This document shows positions 61,490 through 64,000 of a stretch of 64,000 nt of DNA, piece after piece. Each line of letters begins with the position of its first letter. The first letter of the stretch is position 1. Source of the stretch: Arsenicicoccus sp. oral taxon 190 (lineage in GTDB: Bacteria; Actinomycetota; Actinomycetes; Actinomycetales; Dermatophilaceae); NCBI RefSeq assembly GCF_001189535.1, contig NZ_CP012070.1:1426001-1490000 (forward strand), given 5' to 3'. The notes beneath the pieces were generated by a model, which saw nothing but the letters and a program-made list of their open reading frames with translations, was not told the origin of the DNA and ran no database searches. A program made the position numbers and the translations under genes.

Positions 61490-61573
61490 AAACAACGGGC
61501 CGTATGGCGCCCTCCCCCGTCCTCGCAGCGGGCGGCCGGGGGAGTCGTCGGCGCGGCACACGAAGGAGACCTG

Positions 61574-62671
61574 ATGACCACACACGTCCTCGTCGTCGCC
61601 GGACTGGACGCCACCGACCAGGCCGTCACCGCGATGGGCCTGCAGTGCGACCTGCCCGACTCCGCCGTGGTGCGGCTCGTCGTCGACGCTGCGGCCGGCG
61701 AGGTGCGGTGGGCCGTCAGCGATCTCACCGGCATCGTCGAGGAGGCCGGCCAGGAGGTCCGCCACCCCTGCCTGTCCTGCTCGCTGCGCGAGGCGATCCT
61801 GCCCACCCTGGTCCGCCTCGCCGAGACCGGCCGCTGGGGCACGCTCGTCGTCGCCCTGCCCGTCGCCGCGGAGCCCCTGCCCCTCGCCCTCGGCATCGCC
61901 CGCGCCCACCTGGCCGACGGACGCCGCGTCGCCGACCACCTCGACCTGCGCTCGGTCGTCACCGTCGTCAGCTGCGAGGACCTGTGCGCCGGCGTCTTCG
62001 ACGACCCGCTGCTGGCCGAGCTGGACCTGGCCATGGTCGACGACGACCGCCGCAGCTACGGCGAGACCCTGGTCAACCAGGTCGAGCTCGCCGACGTCGT
62101 CGTCCTCGCCCACGAGCTCGACGAGTCCGACCGAGCCCTGCTGGACCACCTGCGCCGCCCCGACTCGAGCGTCGCGGCGGGTCTGTCGACGCTCTCGGGC
62201 GCCGAGCTGCTCCTGCGCGGCTGCGACGTGGAGCGCTCCTCCGCCTTCGTCGACCCGCGGCGTCGCCGGGCGACCGGCGCCGCTCCGGCCGGCGGCCTGC
62301 AGACGCTGACCCTGCGCACCTGGCGCCCCTTCCACCCCGACCGCCTGCGGCAGCACCTCGAGGACCTGGGGTCGGGCGAGCTGCGCGGTCGCGGCGCCTT
62401 CTGGCTCCCCGGCCGCCCCGGCACCGCGATCGCCTGGGACGCCAGCGGCGGGCAGCTCTCCATCGGCGCGATCGGGGGCTGGGACGACGCGGACCGTATG
62501 ACGAACCTCTTGGTCACCACCGACGCCGAGACGGCCACCGTGGTGCGGGAGGCCTTCGAGGCCGCCGTCATGACCGAGGCCGAGATGCTCACCGCGCGTG
62601 ACCGATGGATGGGGCGGCGCGACGGCTTCGAGGAGTGGCTGGGCGAGGAGGGCGCCTCCGACGTGGCGTGA
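61574..62671 (+). CDS. CobW/COG0523-like protein lacking the P-loop
   Basis: 365 residues. Overall organisation of a COG0523 zinc chaperone: N-terminal domain, a CLSC motif in HPCLSCSLREAIL (normally CxCC) and the CobW C-terminal domain (LRTWRPFHPDRLRQHLEDL ... GRGAFWLPGR). But the N-terminus VLVVAGLDATDQAVTAMG has no GxxGxGKT Walker A, and no clear NKxD element is seen, so it probably does not hydrolyse GTP. Relatives in mycobacterial C- operons (Rv0106; Mrf, as far as I recall) act in zinc-dependent ribosome hibernation. Confidence 0.82.
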   Translation: MTTHVLVVAGLDATDQAVTAMGLQCDLPDSAVVRLVVDAAAGEVRWAVSDLTGIVEEAGQEVRHPCLSCSLREAILPTLVRLAETGRWGTLVVALPVAAEPLPLALGIARAHLADGRRVADHLDLRSVVTVVSCEDLCAGVFDDPLLAELDLAMVDDDRRSYGETLVNQVELADVVVLAHELDESDRALLDHLRRPDSSVAAGLSTLSGAELLLRGCDVERSSAFVDPRRRRATGAAPAGGLQTLTLRTWRPFHPDRLRQHLEDLGSGELRGRGAFWLPGRPGTAIAWDASGGQLSIGAIGGWDDADRMTNLLVTTDAETATVVREAFEAAVMTEAEMLTARDRWMGRRDGFEEWLGEEGASDVA

Positions 62672-62758
62672 CGCGCGGCCGGGCCGGGCCGGTGGCCCCG
62701 GGGGGCTTGCCCCGGCATACGGGGCGTGCGAGCCTGGAGCGAGGCCCCGCGAGCGGGC

Positions 62759-62801
62759 CCCGGACGAGGGAGCCGTACCCGGTCACGCGACAAGACGGCC
62801 A
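62759..62801 (+). promoter_or_regulatory. Guanidine-III riboswitch
   Basis: The blocks CCGGACGAGG, CCGTACCCGGTCA and GACAAGACGGC occur in the order and spacing of the ykkC-III / guanidine-III class, a pseudoknot binding guanidinium. The ribosome site AGGAG begins 2 bases later, so binding would control translation of the exporter. Confidence 0.9.
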
Positions 62802-62814
62802 CGAGGAGTGGACC

Positions 62815-63129
62815 ATGTCGTGGATCGTGCTGGTGCTGTCCGGAGTCATGGAGGCTGTGTGGGCGACCGCGCTCGGGCGCAGCGAGGGGTTCAGCCGGCT
62901 GGGGCCGAGCGTCGTCTTCCTGGTGGCCTGCGGGCTGAGCATGGGCGGGCTGGCCTACGCGCTGCGCGAGCTGCCCGTCGGCACCGCCTACGCGGTCTGG
63001 GTGGGCATCGGCGCCGTGACGACCGTGGCCTGGAGCATGGCCACCGGGGCGGAGGCCGTGTCGGTGCTCAAGATCGCGCTGCTGCTCGGGATCGTCGGCT
63101 GCGTGGCGGGCCTCAAGCTGCTGCACTGA
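62815..63129 (+). CDS. SMR-family guanidinium exporter (Gdx/SugE type)
   Basis: 104 residues, four membrane helices: MSWIVLVLSGVMEAVWATAL has the essential glutamate in helix 1, and GTAYAVWVGIGAVTT the substrate-pathway glycines of helix 3. Works as an antiparallel dimer exchanging protons. The guanidine-III riboswitch directly upstream makes the Gdx (guanidinium) assignment much more likely than a broad drug pump. Confidence 0.92.
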   Translation: MSWIVLVLSGVMEAVWATALGRSEGFSRLGPSVVFLVACGLSMGGLAYALRELPVGTAYAVWVGIGAVTTVAWSMATGAEAVSVLKIALLLGIVGCVAGLKLLH

Positions 63130-63147
63130 GCGCAGCCGGCGCCGCCG

Positions 63148-63537
63148 TCAGTGGCGGTCGCAGGTCCCGAAGACCTCGAGGGTGTGCGACACCTCGGTGA
63201 AGCCGTGCTCGGCCGCGACGGCGTCGGCCCACGACTCCACGGCCGGCCCCGCGATCTCGACGGTGCGCCCGCAATCGCGGCAGACCAGGTGGTGGTGGTG
63301 CTGCGCGGTCGCGCACAACCGGTAGCGCGCCTCCCCGTCGTCGAGGCGCAGCGTGTCGACGCGGGCGTCCTCGACGAGCGCGTTGAGGGTGCGGTAGACC
63401 GTCGCGAGGCCAACCGCGTCGCCCGCTTCCCGCAGCCGGGCGTGCAGCGCCTGCGCAGAGATGAAGTCGTCGGTGTCCTGCAGGACCTGCTCGACCGCGC
63501 GGCGCTGCTTGGTCGCTCGGCGCTCGGTGTCGGCCAT
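63148..63537 (-). CDS. zur: Fur-family zinc uptake regulator
   Basis: 129 residues. Winged helix (about 10-80; DDFISAQALHARLREAG and GLATVYRTLNALVEDARVD), then HHHHLVCRDCG with the metal-binding histidines and CxxC, and a C-terminal cysteine in VFGTCDRH. Its genome position next to the zinc permease and the C- ribosomal genes identifies it as Zur, the factor expected to bind boxes 1 and 2. Confidence 0.93.
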   Translation of the reverse strand: MADTERRATKQRRAVEQVLQDTDDFISAQALHARLREAGDAVGLATVYRTLNALVEDARVDTLRLDDGEARYRLCATAQHHHHLVCRDCGRTVEIAGPAVESWADAVAAEHGFTEVSHTLEVFGTCDRH

Positions 63538-63541
63538 GGGT

Positions 63542-64000
63542 TCAGCTCCTCTGCGGTCGGGCGTGGTCCGCGTCCCCGGCGGCGGTGCGCCCGGGCGCGT
63601 GACCAGGTTGGTGACCGGGTCCGTGCTCGTCGTAGTGGCCCTCGTGCGGGGCGTGCAGGTGACCATCATGCAGGTAGTCGGTGTGGTCGCCGTGCGCGAC
63701 GGCCCGATGCCCGCACCCGGGACCGTGGTCGTGCTCGTGGGTCTCGGCGAGGCGGTGGTGGCGGGCCCCGGCGGCGCGGGCGACGGCGGCGGCCACGGCC
63801 AGCACCAGGAAGGCCCCCAGGACCATCAGCACGATCGTCCCGCCGGAGGGGGTGTCCAGCTGGTAGGAGACGGCCACGCCACCGGTCGCGCACAGCACCC
63901 CGATCACCACCGCGACCAGCCGGGTCGCGCGGAAGCTGCGGGTCACCTGCTGCGCGGCGGCGTTGGGCAGGATCATCAGCGCGCTGATGAGCAGCAGCCC
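63542..64000 (-). CDS. znuB: Zinc ABC transporter permease with histidine-rich tail, N-terminus outside window
   Basis: C-terminal 152 residues of an ABC-3 permease: LLLISALMILPNAAAQQ and two further helices. It then continues into a 60-residue cytoplasmic tail with many histidines (HEHDHGPGCGH, DHTDYLHDGHLHAPHEGHYD), a sequence type often seen as a separate small protein in actinobacterial zinc operons, here fused. The tail may bind zinc for sensing or delivery. Stops 4 bases before the zur start. Confidence 0.88.
   Translation of the reverse strand, partial: GLLLISALMILPNAAAQQVTRSFRATRLVAVVIGVLCATGGVAVSYQLDTPSGGTIVLMVLGAFLVLAVAAAVARAAGARHHRLAETHEHDHGPGCGHRAVAHGDHTDYLHDGHLHAPHEGHYDEHGPGHQPGHAPGRTAAGDADHARPQRS

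Overview
The window is 64 kb of very GC-rich DNA (roughly 70% or more by eye) with short intergenic gaps, many ATGA/GTGA stop-start overlaps and many leaderless-looking promoters. Gene content points to an actinobacterium, most likely order Micrococcales near Intrasporangiaceae/Ornithinimicrobiaceae: a polyprenol-phosphomannose mannosyltransferase, Zur-controlled cysteine-free ribosomal proteins, DesK/NarL two-component systems, an LAxTG surface protein and an Actinobacteria-style narGHJI locus. No rRNA, tRNA or CRISPR array was seen.

Layout: 1-1.2 kb, end of an ABC exporter under a double palindrome. 1.4-7.9 kb, housekeeping genes (HAD phosphatase, M18 aminopeptidase, quinone oxidoreductase, MobA-like, IclR, PanC, SnoaL-like). 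8.0-16.6 kb, hutH, a mannosyltransferase and a glycosyltransferase, a cold-shock protein, then hutU and an NCS1 permease. 16.7-23.1 kb, a foreign-looking, partly decayed island (truncated endonuclease-like gene, broken LtrA, frameshifted PucR regulator, intact formaldehyde dehydrogenase, DJ-1 protein without a start codon, monooxygenase, frameshifted sarcosine-oxidase-like gene). 23.2-27.0 kb and 32.3-37.7 kb, two modules each combining an ABC transporter with a sensor kinase and response regulator; between them lie an M20 amidohydrolase, hutF and hutI. 37.8-43.7 kb, a TPP riboswitch with an ECF thiamine-precursor transporter, and a SipW-type signal peptidase operon. 44.1-56.0 kb, nitrate respiration: two narK and narGHJI flanked by two paralogous winged-helix regulators. 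56.3-59.9 kb, acetyltransferase, pirin and alpha-galactosidase. 60.1-64 kb, a zinc-starvation regulon: HU, S14, L33, L32, L28, a CobW-like protein with two Zur boxes, a guanidine-III riboswitch with an SMR exporter, zur itself and the end of a zinc permease.

How the parts fit: the histidine-utilisation genes are split into three transcription units in 23 kb, and each unit is preceded by the same 16-bp palindrome, which I propose as the operator of a hut regulator, probably the IclR protein at 5701-6474. The set would convert histidine to glutamate through N-formylglutamate (HutH, HutU, HutI, HutF), with the M20 enzyme as a candidate for the last step. A family of four long palindromes whose two arms co-vary sits at the ends of transcription units, often between convergent genes. 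A heptamer GTATGNC is strongly over-represented everywhere except in the 17-23 kb island.
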